A stretch of DNA of 64,000 nucleotides. Origin: Amycolatopsis solani. Lineage in GTDB: Bacteria > Actinomycetota > Actinomycetes > Mycobacteriales > Pseudonocardiaceae. Below the pieces are notes generated by a model that saw only the letters and a list, made by a program, of their open reading frames with translations, did not search any database and was not told where the DNA came from. The stretch spans positions 1,488,001-1,552,000 of the forward strand of contig NZ_JAWQJT010000003.1 in NCBI RefSeq assembly GCF_033441515.1. Reading direction: 5' to 3'. Below are positions 1-8,350 of this stretch, piece after piece. How positions within the stretch are numbered: the stretch's first letter is position 1; each line of letters opens with the position of its first letter. A program made the translations under genes and the position numbers.

Positions 1-71
1 CTGGTTTGTGACGAAGATCTCGGGCACTCGCCGAAAGGCCGTTTTCGCATCGTGGAAAACGGAGGTCGCCC

Positions 72-1682
72 GTGTTCGTCCAGAATCTCACTCCCCTCGG
101 TTCGCTGGGCCTGTCGGCGCTCGTCGCCGTGCTGCCGCTCGCCACCGTCCTCGTGCTCCTCGGGGCCGTGCGGATGCGGGCGCACCACGCCGCCCTCATC
201 GGGCTGCTCGTCGCGCTCGTCGTCGGGATCGCCGCGTTCGGGATGCCCGTCGTCCAGGCCGTCTCCGGCGCGCTGTCGGGCGCCGCGTTCGGGCTGTGGC
301 CGATCATGTGGATCGTCGTCAACGCGCTGTGGATCTACCGGCTCACCGTGCGGACCGGGCACTTCGACGTCCTGCGCCGCTCGTTCGGCCGGATCTCCGA
401 CGACCCGCGCATCCAGGCGCTCATCATCGCCTTCTGCTTCGGGGCGCTGATGGAGGCGCTGGCCGGCTTCGGCGCGCCTGTCGCGATCAGCGCCGTGATG
501 CTCGTGGCCGTCGGCTTCCACCCGGTCAAGGCCGCGGTGGTCGCGCTGGTCGCGAACACCGCGCCGGTCGCGTTCGGCGCGATGGGCACGCCGGTCGTCA
601 CCCTCGCCCAGGTCACCGGCCTGCCGCTGCAGGAGGTGTCCTCGATCGTCGGGCGCCAGACGCCGCTGCTCGCGCTGGTCGTGCCGCTGCTGCTGGTGAT
701 CATCGTCGACGGCAAGCGCGGGCTGAAGGACACCTGGCTGCCCGCGCTCGTCTGCGGAGTGGCGTTCGGGCTCGTGCAGTTCCTCGCGTCCAACTACGTG
801 TCGCCGCAGCTGGCCGACATCGGCGCCGCGCTCGCCGGGGCCGCCGCGCTCGTGGCGCTCCCCCAGACGCGCCGCCCGGTGCCCGAAGCCGTCCGGATCG
901 GCACCGGCGGGACGGCGACCGCGGAGGCCCCGCCGGAGGACTCGCGCAACGACGTCGTGAAGGCGTACCTGCCCTACGCGTTCATCATCGTGATCTTCTC
1001 CATCGCCGTGCTGCCGCCGGTCAAGAAGCTGCTCGACAAGGCGACGTGGAAGTTCCACTGGCCGGGGCTGAACGTCGCCGGGCCGAACGGGAAACCGGTG
1101 TCCGGCAACACCTTCTCGCTGCCGTTCCTCAACACCGGCGGCACGCTCGTGCTCATCGCGGGCGTCCTGACGGCGGTGGTGCTGGCCGTCTCGGCGAGCG
1201 CCACCGCGCAGGAGTGGCTGGCCACGGTCAAGGAGCTGCGGTTCGCGATCCTGACCGTCACCGGGGTGCTCGCGCTGGCCTACGTGATGAACCTGTCCGG
1301 CCAGACGAGCACGATCGGCACGTTCATCGCGGCGGCCGGCGCCGGCCTGGCGTTCCTGTCCCCGGTGCTGGGCTGGTTCGGCGTCGCCGTCTCCGGCTCC
1401 GACACCTCGGCGAACGCGCTGTTCGGCGCGCTGCAGGTGACGGCGGCGACCAAGACCGGCCTGCCGGCGGACCTGCTGGCCGCGGCCAACAGCTCCGGCG
1501 GCGTCCTCGGCAAGATGGTGTCGCCGCAGAACCTCACGATCGCCTGCGTGGCCGCGAACCTGCCCGGCGAGGAGGGCAAGCTGCTGCGGAAGGTGCTGCC
1601 GTGGAGCCTGGGGCTGCTGCTGGTGATGTGCCTGATCGTGTGGGGTCAGAGCACGCCGGTGCTCAGCTGGATGCTGCCGTGA
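72..1682 (+). CDS. lldP: L-lactate permease (LctP family)
   Basis: This 536-residue, almost wholly hydrophobic protein has the length and sequence character of LctP-family lactate/glycolate:proton symporters of the cytoplasmic membrane. It would take up L-lactate as a carbon source. Family-typical stretches seen are a MEALAGFGAPVAIS segment near residue 130 and an SGSDTSANALFG segment near residue 460, both in loops that form the substrate path in this family. The GTG start is preceded by GGAG at 61-64. Its stop overlaps the converging pnuC-like gene by 20 bp. No lactate dehydrogenase gene is adjacent, so the substrate rests on family resemblance only. Confidence 0.9.
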   Translation: MFVQNLTPLGSLGLSALVAVLPLATVLVLLGAVRMRAHHAALIGLLVALVVGIAAFGMPVVQAVSGALSGAAFGLWPIMWIVVNALWIYRLTVRTGHFDVLRRSFGRISDDPRIQALIIAFCFGALMEALAGFGAPVAISAVMLVAVGFHPVKAAVVALVANTAPVAFGAMGTPVVTLAQVTGLPLQEVSSIVGRQTPLLALVVPLLLVIIVDGKRGLKDTWLPALVCGVAFGLVQFLASNYVSPQLADIGAALAGAAALVALPQTRRPVPEAVRIGTGGTATAEAPPEDSRNDVVKAYLPYAFIIVIFSIAVLPPVKKLLDKATWKFHWPGLNVAGPNGKPVSGNTFSLPFLNTGGTLVLIAGVLTAVVLAVSASATAQEWLATVKELRFAILTVTGVLALAYVMNLSGQTSTIGTFIAAAGAGLAFLSPVLGWFGVAVSGSDTSANALFGALQVTAATKTGLPADLLAAANSSGGVLGKMVSPQNLTIACVAANLPGEEGKLLRKVLPWSLGLLLVMCLIVWGQSTPVLSWMLP

Positions 1683-2295
1683 CCCGTGCCTCGACGCGCT
1701 TGGCGGAGCGGTTCCAGCTCCACCAGCCGTGCACGACGAGCCCGGCGAACACGATGTAGATCGCGGCCGAGAAGTACAGGCCCGAGGAGATCTGCAGCGG
1801 CACGCCGATCGCGTCGACGACCAGCCAGACCAGCCAGAACTCGACGAGCCCCGCGCCCTGGGCGCCGAAGGCGACGAGGGTGCCGACGAAGATCGCGGCG
1901 TCCGGCCACGGCGCCCAAGACGCGTCCAGTGCGTCGAGGACCAGGGCCATGACGGTCGTGCCGACGACGAAGGCGGCCAGCATGGCCAGCCGTTCGGCGA
2001 GCCGGCCCGAGCGGACGACGACGCCGAACACCGGGTCCTTGCGGCGCGTCCAGGCCCACCAGCCGTAGAGCGAGATGGCGAGGATGGCGACCTGCCGGGC
2101 GGCGAGCCCGCCGAGGTGCGCGGAGACGTAGACGGCGAACAGCAGCACGGTGGCCCCGACCTGCACGGGCCACGTCCACAGGGTGCGACGCTGCGCGAGG
2201 AACACGACCGCCAGCGCGAACACCTGCCCGGCGAGCTCGGCGATCGAGATCCACTGGCCCAGCACGGTGATCCCGTGGTGCAGCAGGAAGTCCAC
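1663..2295 (-). CDS. pnuC: PnuC-family nicotinamide riboside/vitamin transporter
   Basis: A 210-residue membrane protein with about seven hydrophobic segments and a WW-rich motif (YGWWAWTRR) typical of the PnuC fold, a facilitator that imports nicotinamide riboside and, in relatives, thiamine or riboflavin. The GTG start at 2295 is preferred because a GGGG ribosome site lies just upstream; an ATG 33 bp further out has no good site. It lies 54 bp behind the MOSC gene on the same strand and may be cotranscribed. No NAD, TPP or FMN riboswitch was recognised, so the vitamin cannot be assigned from context. Confidence 0.85.
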   Translation of the reverse strand: MDFLLHHGITVLGQWISIAELAGQVFALAVVFLAQRRTLWTWPVQVGATVLLFAVYVSAHLGGLAARQVAILAISLYGWWAWTRRKDPVFGVVVRSGRLAERLAMLAAFVVGTTVMALVLDALDASWAPWPDAAIFVGTLVAFGAQGAGLVEFWLVWLVVDAIGVPLQISSGLYFSAAIYIVFAGLVVHGWWSWNRSAKRVEARVTAASS

Positions 2296-2349
2296 GGCAC
2301 GCCCCTTTCGTCCTACCGCTCCCAACATGCTCCGCGGGAGGTGAATTCC

Positions 2350-3072
2350 CTAGGGACTGTGAGGGGCGGAACATCCCACCCCGTGGACGTCGTCCCCGAC
2401 GCGGAGCGCGCCGCCGCGGACCACGCGGGCCTGCACGCCGAAGGTCACGCCGTTCACCTCGGAGATCGTCTTGAGCAGCCCGGGCGCGGCGGGCAGCCCG
2501 TCGGCGGGCAGGCCGACCATCACGCAGCGGACGGCCTTCCGGAGCACTTCCAGCTCGACCTCGCCGATCCGGACCCGCTCCCCCACCCAGGACTCCTCGG
2601 TCCGCCCGGGCACCGATCCGGTGTCGAGCAGGATGTTGGCCCGGAACCGCCGCTCGTCCACCGCGACGCCGGGCGTGTGCCCGGCCAGCCAGGCCAGCGA
2701 GGAGGTCGTGACCAGGTGGACGGGGGCTTCGTCGTGGTGCGGGACCCCCGCTTCCTTCGCCAGCTCGACCCCCGGGAAGTCCAGCGCGGCGGCGAGCTCA
2801 CCGTGCACGTCGGCGGCGTCCCCGCGCCGCACGCGCCCGTCCGGGAAGGTCAGCACCGGGACGTCACCGTCGTAGCGGGCGGCGAAGGCGTGCAGCCCGG
2901 GCATCAGCCGGAACCGGGTGGAGTTCTTGCCGCTGCCGAACCGGCCGCCGGGCTCGTAGACCGCGTAGAGGCGGTCTCCGTCGAGACCGCGGTCGCCGAC
3001 GTGCACCTCGGTCAGCCGTTCGCCCGCCATCGACTTCACCGGATAGCGCCAGAGCGCCGCCACAACCCCCAT
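2350..3072 (-). CDS. MOSC domain-containing protein
   Basis: 240 residues with an N-terminal MOSC beta-barrel segment (ALWRYPVKSMAGE at residues 6-18) followed by a MOSC domain. The FRANILLD segment (143-150) and the Cys in RCVMVGLP (C183) are the conserved positions of this family. MOSC proteins handle sulfur or molybdenum cofactor; relatives include mARC and the sulfurase C-terminal domain, and C183 would ligate molybdenum or carry a persulfide. The actual substrate is unknown. It is the first gene of a likely two-gene unit with the PnuC-like transporter, although no functional link is obvious. Confidence 0.85.
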   Translation of the reverse strand: MGVVAALWRYPVKSMAGERLTEVHVGDRGLDGDRLYAVYEPGGRFGSGKNSTRFRLMPGLHAFAARYDGDVPVLTFPDGRVRRGDAADVHGELAAALDFPGVELAKEAGVPHHDEAPVHLVTTSSLAWLAGHTPGVAVDERRFRANILLDTGSVPGRTEESWVGERVRIGEVELEVLRKAVRCVMVGLPADGLPAAPGLLKTISEVNGVTFGVQARVVRGGALRVGDDVHGVGCSAPHSP

Positions 3073-3100
3073 CGCCCCAGGGTAGTGCCCGCCCGGGAGG

Positions 3101-3336
3101 TCTTGAATGAGTCATTCAGGTCGTCCGGCGACAGGGTCCCGGCAAAGTCGCGGGTCCCGCCGACCTGAAGGGGACGTTGCCGGCATCTGATGTCCTGAAG
3201 GGGACTTTCCTGTCATCACATGACAGGAACGTCCCCTTCAGGACACCGCGAGCGGCGCGGGACCGGCCTGGAGGACCGGACCACCGCGACTTTGCCGGAG
3301 CCCTGGCGTCCGGGGTCCTGAATGACTCATTCAAGA
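3101..3336. repeat. Outer 53-bp inverted repeat of the intergenic palindrome block
   Basis: Bases 3101-3153 and 3284-3336 are near-perfect reverse complements of each other. Each arm carries the motif TTGAATGAGTCATTCA and ends in CGGCAAAGTCGCGG or its complement. Between them lie a half element with CCTGAAGGGGACGTT at 3163-3177 and the long hairpin at 3191-3245. The block sits in the roughly 550-bp gap between the MOSC gene and the MscS-like gene, which has no credible coding sequence. It is probably a genus-specific REP/MITE-like family; no transposase or target-site duplication was found. Confidence 0.8.
3191..3245. repeat. 26-bp-stem perfect-type hairpin
   Basis: The arms 3191-3216 and 3220-3245 are reverse complements with one mismatch and a 3-base loop. 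Each arm contains TGTCCTGAAGGGGAC. In RNA or single-stranded DNA it would fold into a very stable cruciform. There is no U-tract, so it is not a classical terminator. It is nested inside the 53-bp inverted repeat. Confidence 0.85.
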
Positions 3337-3338
3337 CG

Positions 3339-3592
3339 TCCGGACGCGGGAACGGGCCCGGCGGCTTCCTCGTCCGCCACAGCTCCGGCGAAGTCGCGCG
3401 GGTCTGCCGGGGGCACCACGTCCCTCCCCTGCGGGTGCGACCGGCCGACATCGGGGTGCGCGAAGGTCGCGAATGACTCATGGGGGACCTCTGCTGCCTC
3501 GAATGAGTCATTCGCGACACCGCAGCCGGGCGGCAGAGCCGGCGGACAGACCTCCGGACGCGGGAACGGGCCCGGCGGCTTCCTCGTCCGCC
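3339..3592. repeat. 40-bp direct repeat (3339-3378 and 3553-3592)
   Basis: Two identical 40-base copies begin TCCGGACGCGGGAACGGGCC. The second copy is followed by a reverse-complement arm and so forms the hairpin at 3561-3605. The first copy lacks that arm and looks like a decayed or half copy of the same element. Confidence 0.8.
3466..3518. repeat. 16-bp inverted repeat with GAATGACTCATTC core
   Basis: Arms 3466-3481 (GTCGCGAATGACTCAT) and 3503-3518 are perfect reverse complements separated by 21 bases. The core matches the palindromic core at 3105-3118 and 3320-3332, so the same motif occurs four times within about 400 bp. Confidence 0.8.
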
Positions 3593-3605
3593 GGGCCCGT
3601 TCCCG
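3561..3605 (-). terminator. 18-bp stem-loop downstream of the MscS-like gene
   Basis: Arms 3561-3578 and 3588-3605 are perfect complements around a 9-base loop, 17 bp past the stop of the minus-strand gene at 3623. It lacks a long T-run on either strand, so termination is inferred from position and strength of the stem. Confidence 0.6.
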
Positions 3606-3622
3606 TGTCTCCCGCTACCCGG

Positions 3623-4396
3623 TCACAGCTGCGGACGCGGGGTGCCGGCCGGCGGCGTCGGGGTGTTGTCGGCCCCCACCGTCGTCCGGGGCCGCTCGGC
3701 GGTGCCCATCTCGCCGGTGCGCTGCTTCGGCGTCTCCAGCTGGTGCTCCATGTTCGCCATCCAGCCGCGCCAGCGGTCCTGGGCCGGCTTGATCAGGCCG
3801 CCGCCGAAGCCGACGACGATCACGCCGCCGATCGTGGCGAGGACCGCGATCAGGACCGGGCCGGTGATCGCCGTCGCGATGTTCACCTGGCCTAGGGCGG
3901 CGATGATGCCGAACGCCATGATCAGCCAGTAGGCCGCCATCGACAGCGGGCGCGCCGCGCCCCGGCCGGACAGCGCCGACGCGACGACGTCCCGCACGAC
4001 CTTCGCGATGGCCGCCGCGACCACGACGAGCACCAGCGCGACCACGATCCGCGGCAGGAACGCGATGATGTCGTTGAGCAGCTGGCTCACCGGGTTCGTC
4101 GGCCCGAACACGCCGAACGCCAGCTGCAGCGCGATCAGCAGGATGAAGTAGTAGACCAATTTGACGAGAATCCCGGCCGCGTCGATCTTCTGGCTGCCGA
4201 TGTTCCCGGAAAGGCCGGTCTTCGCGACGAGTTTGTCGAACCCCACTTTCCCGAGCACCAGTCCCAGTGCTTTCGAGATCGCCTTCGCGATCAGCCAGCC
4301 GATCAGCAGGATGATCAAGAATCCCAAAAGCTTCGGGACGAACGTGGCCACCAGGTTCCACGCCTGCCCGAGCCCGTCCTTCAGTTGCTGGCCCAT
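3623..4396 (-). CDS. MscS-like conserved-TM-helix membrane protein
   Basis: 257 residues with an N-terminal TM helix carrying the GWLIAKAISKALGLVLGKVGFD pattern of the mechanosensitive ion channel conserved TM helix family, followed by three to four more hydrophobic segments (about 78-95, 115-140, 158-180, 185-210). A hydrophilic Pro/Thr tail closes the protein. It lacks the cytoplasmic beta-domain of true MscS, so gating by membrane tension is only suggested by the family. The ATG at 4396 is chosen over a longer frame because GGAGGGAG precedes it and the conserved domain starts here. It is monocistronic. Confidence 0.75.
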   Translation of the reverse strand: MGQQLKDGLGQAWNLVATFVPKLLGFLIILLIGWLIAKAISKALGLVLGKVGFDKLVAKTGLSGNIGSQKIDAAGILVKLVYYFILLIALQLAFGVFGPTNPVSQLLNDIIAFLPRIVVALVLVVVAAAIAKVVRDVVASALSGRGAARPLSMAAYWLIMAFGIIAALGQVNIATAITGPVLIAVLATIGGVIVVGFGGGLIKPAQDRWRGWMANMEHQLETPKQRTGEMGTAERPRTTVGADNTPTPPAGTPRPQL

Positions 4397-4706
4397 ACCG
4401 ACTCCCTCCACGGGTTTTGCGCCCGAATCCCCACCCTCGGATTCGGGGTGGTGCCGCTGTGTTGCACCGGATCGTTGATCAGGTACCCAGCGGCGGCAAC
4501 TCGTGCGCCCCACGATCGAGTGAGACGACTGGCGCGGAAAGATCACCCGTGGCCATACTGGTTCTACCGGTGGGGACCGGGGAGACGAGGCCGTCCGGCG
4601 CAGCGTAAACCGCGAGCGCCGGGCGGCCTCGAGCATATGGACTACATAAATGTTCCGGCCCCCGGACACCGAAGCGTCCGAGGGCCGGTTGAACAAACGG
4701 TGAACG
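4397..4706. other. Intergenic stretch with no gene
   Basis: About 310 bp between two minus-strand genes. It holds the upstream region of the MscS-like gene and, at 4655-4688, a hairpin behind the ABC permease gene. I see no credible coding sequence or RNA gene here. Confidence 0.6.
4655..4688 (-). terminator. Hairpin behind the ABC exporter operon
   Basis: CCGGCCC and CCGGAC on the left pair with GTCCG and GGGCCGG on the right around a short loop, about 20 bp past the permease stop at 4707. There is no strong U-tract. Confidence 0.5.
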
Positions 4707-5927
4707 TCAGGCGGCCCGCAGGGCGTCCCGCAGTTTCACCTTCGCGCCACTGCGCATGACGGCGTTGCGGTAGATCCGCGCGGCCAGCCAGATCAGCCCC
4801 GGGATCATCAGCACCACCAGCCCCACCGACAACACGGCTTCCCACACCGGAACCCCGCCCATCGCCAGCCGCATCGGCATCAGCGTCGGCGCGAACACCG
4901 GAATCACCGAAAGCACCTCGACGAACGTGTTGCCCGGGTCCGACGGCAGCACGGAAATGCCGACGACGTACCCGGCGATCACGAACATCAGCGCGGGCAT
5001 CGTCGCGCCGCCGACGTCTTCCTGGCGCGAAACCAGCGCCCCGAGCGCGGCGAACACGATCGAGTACATGAAGAACCCGAGCAGGTACCACACGATCAGC
5101 CAGACGACGGTGCCCACGGCGGCCGAAACGGAAATGGTGAGCACGCCGGCCGCGAGCCCGGTGATCACCCCGCCGGCCCCGATGACGAGCATCTGGATCA
5201 GCCCGACCACGCCGATGCCCAGCACCTTCCCGGCCATCAGCTGCCACGGCTTGATCGTCGACAGCAGCAGTTCCACGACCCGCGACGTCTTTTCCTCGAC
5301 GACGCCCTGCGCCACGCTCTGGCCGTTGATCATCAGCGAGAGGTAGATCAGGATGCCGGCCGCGATGCCCAGCACCAGCTGCTGGCCGTTGTAGTCGTAC
5401 GGCTGCTCCAGCGGCGGGTCTTCGACGAACGTCGCCGACGCGATCGCCGCCTGGAACTGCGCCGGGTTCCCGCCCAGCGCGGAGATCTGCTGGTCGAGCG
5501 CGACCTGCCGGGACAGCAGCTGCAGCACGTTCGAGAGCTTGCCGTCGAGATCCTTCTTCACCTGGACGTGCACGGTCTTGCCGTCGCCGGTGAGCAGCGC
5601 GTCGATCGAGCCGTCGGCCAGCTTGGCGCGCCCGGCGGCCTCGTCGGCGACCTGCGTGAGGTCGATGCTCTCGTCGACGGCCTGGCCACTGGCCTTCAGC
5701 GGCGCCGAGAACGCCGCCGTCGCCGGGGTGTAGCCGACCGTCGAGTCGGCGCCGCCGCCACCCGAGACGAGCTTGATCAGCAGGATGCCGACCACGATCA
5801 GCAACAGCATGACCACGGTGGCGACGCGGAAGGCCTTCGACTTCACGCGCGTGCTGATCTCGCGGGAGGCGACCAGCCCCACCGCCGCGGCCGGGCTCAT
5901 CCGGACATCCGGGAGCGGGGTGCTCAT
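4707..5927 (-). CDS. ABC-2 type exporter permease (NatB-like)
   Basis: 406 residues with one N-terminal membrane helix (about 33-54), an extracytoplasmic domain of roughly 120 residues and five to six C-terminal helices from about 185 on. This is the topology of NatB/YhaP-like ABC-2 permeases that pump sodium, drugs or peptides. The VEEKTSRVVELLLSTIKPWQLMAGK segment after the second helix is the family signature. The ATG overlaps the stop of the ATPase gene (ATGA) with GGAGG upstream, so the two subunits are translated together. Confidence 0.88.
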   Translation of the reverse strand: MSTPLPDVRMSPAAAVGLVASREISTRVKSKAFRVATVVMLLLIVVGILLIKLVSGGGGADSTVGYTPATAAFSAPLKASGQAVDESIDLTQVADEAAGRAKLADGSIDALLTGDGKTVHVQVKKDLDGKLSNVLQLLSRQVALDQQISALGGNPAQFQAAIASATFVEDPPLEQPYDYNGQQLVLGIAAGILIYLSLMINGQSVAQGVVEEKTSRVVELLLSTIKPWQLMAGKVLGIGVVGLIQMLVIGAGGVITGLAAGVLTISVSAAVGTVVWLIVWYLLGFFMYSIVFAALGALVSRQEDVGGATMPALMFVIAGYVVGISVLPSDPGNTFVEVLSVIPVFAPTLMPMRLAMGGVPVWEAVLSVGLVVLMIPGLIWLAARIYRNAVMRSGAKVKLRDALRAA

Positions 5928-6832
5928 GCGGGGACCTCCTCGGTCGTCACGACGGTGCGGAACAGATCGGCCAGCGACGGCTGCTCGCGCGCGAACTCGC
6001 GCACCGGCCCGGTGGCCAGCGCGGCCTTGAGCACGTCCTGGTCGTCCGCGCCGTCGCCCAGCTCCAGCTCGGTGACCGAGCCCTTGCGGCCGAGCACCCG
6101 CACGCCCGCGACGCCGTCGGCCCAGCCGTCACCGGCCTCGGGGACGTCGACGCGCAGCCGCACGGCCCCGCCGGCCCGCAGTTCGCCGACCGTGCCGACC
6201 TCGACCATCTGTCCACTCCGGACGATGCCGACCCGGTCGCACAGCCGCTCGACGAGGTCGAGCTGGTGGCTGGAGAACACGACCGGCACGCCCTCGGCGG
6301 CCTTTTCCTTGAGCACCGCGCTCATCACGTCGACCGCGACCGGGTCGAGGCCGGAGAACGGCTCGTCGAGCACCAGGATCCGCGGCTCGTGCACCAGCGC
6401 CGCGGCCAGCTGGACGCGCTGCTGGTTGCCGAGGCTGAGCTTCTGCACCTCGTCCTCGCGGCGGGCGGCGACACCCAGCCGTTCGGTCCACTTCTCCGTC
6501 GACGCCTGCGCGTCGGCGGCGGACATGCCGTGCAGCCGCGCGAGGTACGTCAGCTGCTCGGCCACCTTCATCTTCGGGTAGAGCCCGCGTTCTTCGGGCA
6601 TGTACCCGATGTGGCGCCGCGTTTCGTGCGTCACCGGCTGCCCGTCGTAGCGCACTTCGCCGGCGTCGGCGGACAGCACGCCGAGCGCGATGCGCATGGT
6701 CGTGGTCTTGCCGGCGCCGTTGCTGCCGACGAACCCGAACAATTCGCCCGGCCGGACGTCGAAGGTCATTTCCCGCAAAGCCACCACGTCGCCGTAGCGT
6801 TTGGAGATCGCGTCGATCTCTAAACCGGTCAT
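5924..6832 (-). CDS. ABC exporter ATP-binding protein (NatA-like)
   Basis: 302 residues of a single ABC nucleotide-binding domain: Walker A GSNGAGKTT near residue 36, signature LSLGNQQRVQLAAAL near 137, Walker B ILVLDEPFSGLDP near 158, switch His in SSHQLD near 195. A C-terminal domain of about 90 residues follows, as in the NatA/DrrA group. It powers the permease encoded immediately downstream. The start at 6832 is chosen because the ABC domain begins there and a GGGG site precedes it; the frame is open for 38 further codons without support. Confidence 0.9.
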   Translation of the reverse strand: MTGLEIDAISKRYGDVVALREMTFDVRPGELFGFVGSNGAGKTTTMRIALGVLSADAGEVRYDGQPVTHETRRHIGYMPEERGLYPKMKVAEQLTYLARLHGMSAADAQASTEKWTERLGVAARREDEVQKLSLGNQQRVQLAAALVHEPRILVLDEPFSGLDPVAVDVMSAVLKEKAAEGVPVVFSSHQLDLVERLCDRVGIVRSGQMVEVGTVGELRAGGAVRLRVDVPEAGDGWADGVAGVRVLGRKGSVTELELGDGADDQDVLKAALATGPVREFAREQPSLADLFRTVVTTEEVPA

Positions 6833-6963
6833 CCCGGTTCCCCCATTTCTCTCCAGCTTCCCCGTTGCCCGCGATCCTAGGCAGTAGGTGCACGCACCGC
6901 ATACCGCCCGGCGTTGCCACCGAGGGCTACGAAAGTTGCGGGACACGTAGGATCGCTGGAGCC

Positions 6964-8178
6964 ATGGATGGAACCACCGCCCCGCGCCGGGTGCCGAAGC
7001 ACCACGGACTGTCCGCGAAGACGCTCCGGCGGCTGGAGCACGCGTCCGGCAGCCTGGCCAGCGCGAGCATCACGGTGATGGAGCAGCGGCTGACCTGGTT
7101 CGCCCGGCTGCCCGCCGACCAGCGCGCGAGCGTGCTGCTGATCACGCAGGCGGGTGCCGCCGGCTTCGTCGGGTGGCTGCGGGACTCCAAGGAAGCGCTG
7201 AAGCTGACGACGGAGGCGTTCCGCGACGCACCGGCCGAGCTGTCGCGCTGGGTCAGCCTGCGCCAGGCGGTCGGCATGGTGCGGCTGGCGATCGAGGTTT
7301 TCGAAGAGCAACTGCCGGATTTCGCCGCGAATGAAGCGGAACGCGCGGCGCTGATCGAAGGAATCCTGCGTTACGGCCGGGAAATCGCGTTCGCGGCGGC
7401 CAACTCGTACGCGGCCGCGGCCGAAGCGCGCGGCGCGTGGGACGCCCGGCTGGAGGCGCTGGTCGTCGACGGCATCGTCCGCGGCGACGCCGAGGAGTCG
7501 GTGCTCTCGCGCGCCACGGCGCTGGGCTGGGACCCGATCGCGGCGGCGACCGTCCTGGTCGGCAACCCGCCGTCGGACGACCCGCCCGCGGTGGTGTTCG
7601 AGGTCCGCAGCCGCGCCGCCCGCGTCGGGCGCCCGGTGCTGCTGTCGGTCCAGGGCTCCCGGCTGGTGGTCGTGGTCGGCGGGCCGACCGACGGCGGCGT
7701 GAAGGAGCGGGAAATCCTGGCCCGCATGTCGGTCGCGTTCGCCGAGGGCCCGGTGGTCGCCGGCCCGACGGTCCCGTCACTGGCCGAGGCCCACCACAGC
7801 GCGACCGAGGCGCTCTCGGGGCTGCGCGCGGTGGTCGGCTGGCCGGGCGCGCCCCGGCCGGTCCGCTCGGCGGACCTGCTGCCCGAGCGCGCGCTGTCCG
7901 GGGACGCGGAAGCCGAGCGCCTGCTGGTGGACTCGATCGCGCGCCCGCTGGAGGAAGCGGGCCCGACGCTGCAGCGCACGGTGGAGGCGTACCTGGAGAG
8001 CGGCGGCGTGCTGGAGACGTGCGCGAAGACGCTGTTCGTGCACCCGAACACGGTCCGGTACCGGCTGCGGAAGGCGGCGGAGCTGACCGGCTGCCAGCCG
8101 ACCGACCCCCGGGACGCGCTGGTGCTGCGGATCGCGCTGGCGGTGGGCAGGCTGGCCCGCGCCCGCGGTCTCTGGTGA
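6964..8178 (+). CDS. fasR: PucR-type regulator of fatty acid synthesis (FasR-like)
   Basis: 404 residues. The N-terminal half is helical, the middle carries a GGDEF-like PucR domain, and the C-terminus ends in a PucR helix-turn-helix (TLFVHPNTVRYRLRKAAELTG, residues about 360-380). Its place directly before fabD-fabH-acpP-fabF matches Streptomyces FasR, which activates that operon; function is assigned from this synteny. The ATG at 6964 has GGAG just upstream and a TAGGAT -10-like hexamer at 6948-6953, so the transcript leader would be only a few bases. Confidence 0.85.
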   Translation: MDGTTAPRRVPKHHGLSAKTLRRLEHASGSLASASITVMEQRLTWFARLPADQRASVLLITQAGAAGFVGWLRDSKEALKLTTEAFRDAPAELSRWVSLRQAVGMVRLAIEVFEEQLPDFAANEAERAALIEGILRYGREIAFAAANSYAAAAEARGAWDARLEALVVDGIVRGDAEESVLSRATALGWDPIAAATVLVGNPPSDDPPAVVFEVRSRAARVGRPVLLSVQGSRLVVVVGGPTDGGVKEREILARMSVAFAEGPVVAGPTVPSLAEAHHSATEALSGLRAVVGWPGAPRPVRSADLLPERALSGDAEAERLLVDSIARPLEEAGPTLQRTVEAYLESGGVLETCAKTLFVHPNTVRYRLRKAAELTGCQPTDPRDALVLRIALAVGRLARARGLW

Positions 8179-8260
8179 GGGCCGCGTCACGTGATGGACT
8201 TAACAGCGAAAGGTGATTGAACCCGACAAGGCATCCGGGTTACGCGCGAGCTTCTCCGGC

Positions 8261-8289
8261 GCGTCTTTGGAGGGTTCCGACAAAGACGC
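8261..8289. promoter_or_regulatory. Inverted repeat in the fasR-fabD gap, candidate FasR operator
   Basis: GCGTCTTTG at 8261-8269 and CAAAGACGC at 8281-8289 form a perfect 9-bp inverted repeat with an 11-base spacer, about 60 bp before the fabD start. It is the only strong dyad in the 172-bp gap. Binding by FasR is inference. Confidence 0.45.
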
Positions 8290-8350
8290 CGCGTAGACAC
8301 TGTGAGCGTCGGCATCCCGGGAAACCACCGTCGCCGTGTTGTCTTGAAGG

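Noticed and set aside
8..1759. 583-codon Arg/Ala-rich open frame overlapping the lactate permease gene
   Set aside because: It is a GC-driven shadow frame over a clear membrane protein gene, with no ribosome site or family match.
1663..2349. NAD, TPP or FMN riboswitch in front of the PnuC-like gene
   Set aside because: The gap is only 54 bp and no conserved aptamer core could be recognised.
3101..3605. CRISPR array
   Set aside because: The repeats are inverted and nested, unequal in spacing, and lack unique spacers or cas genes.
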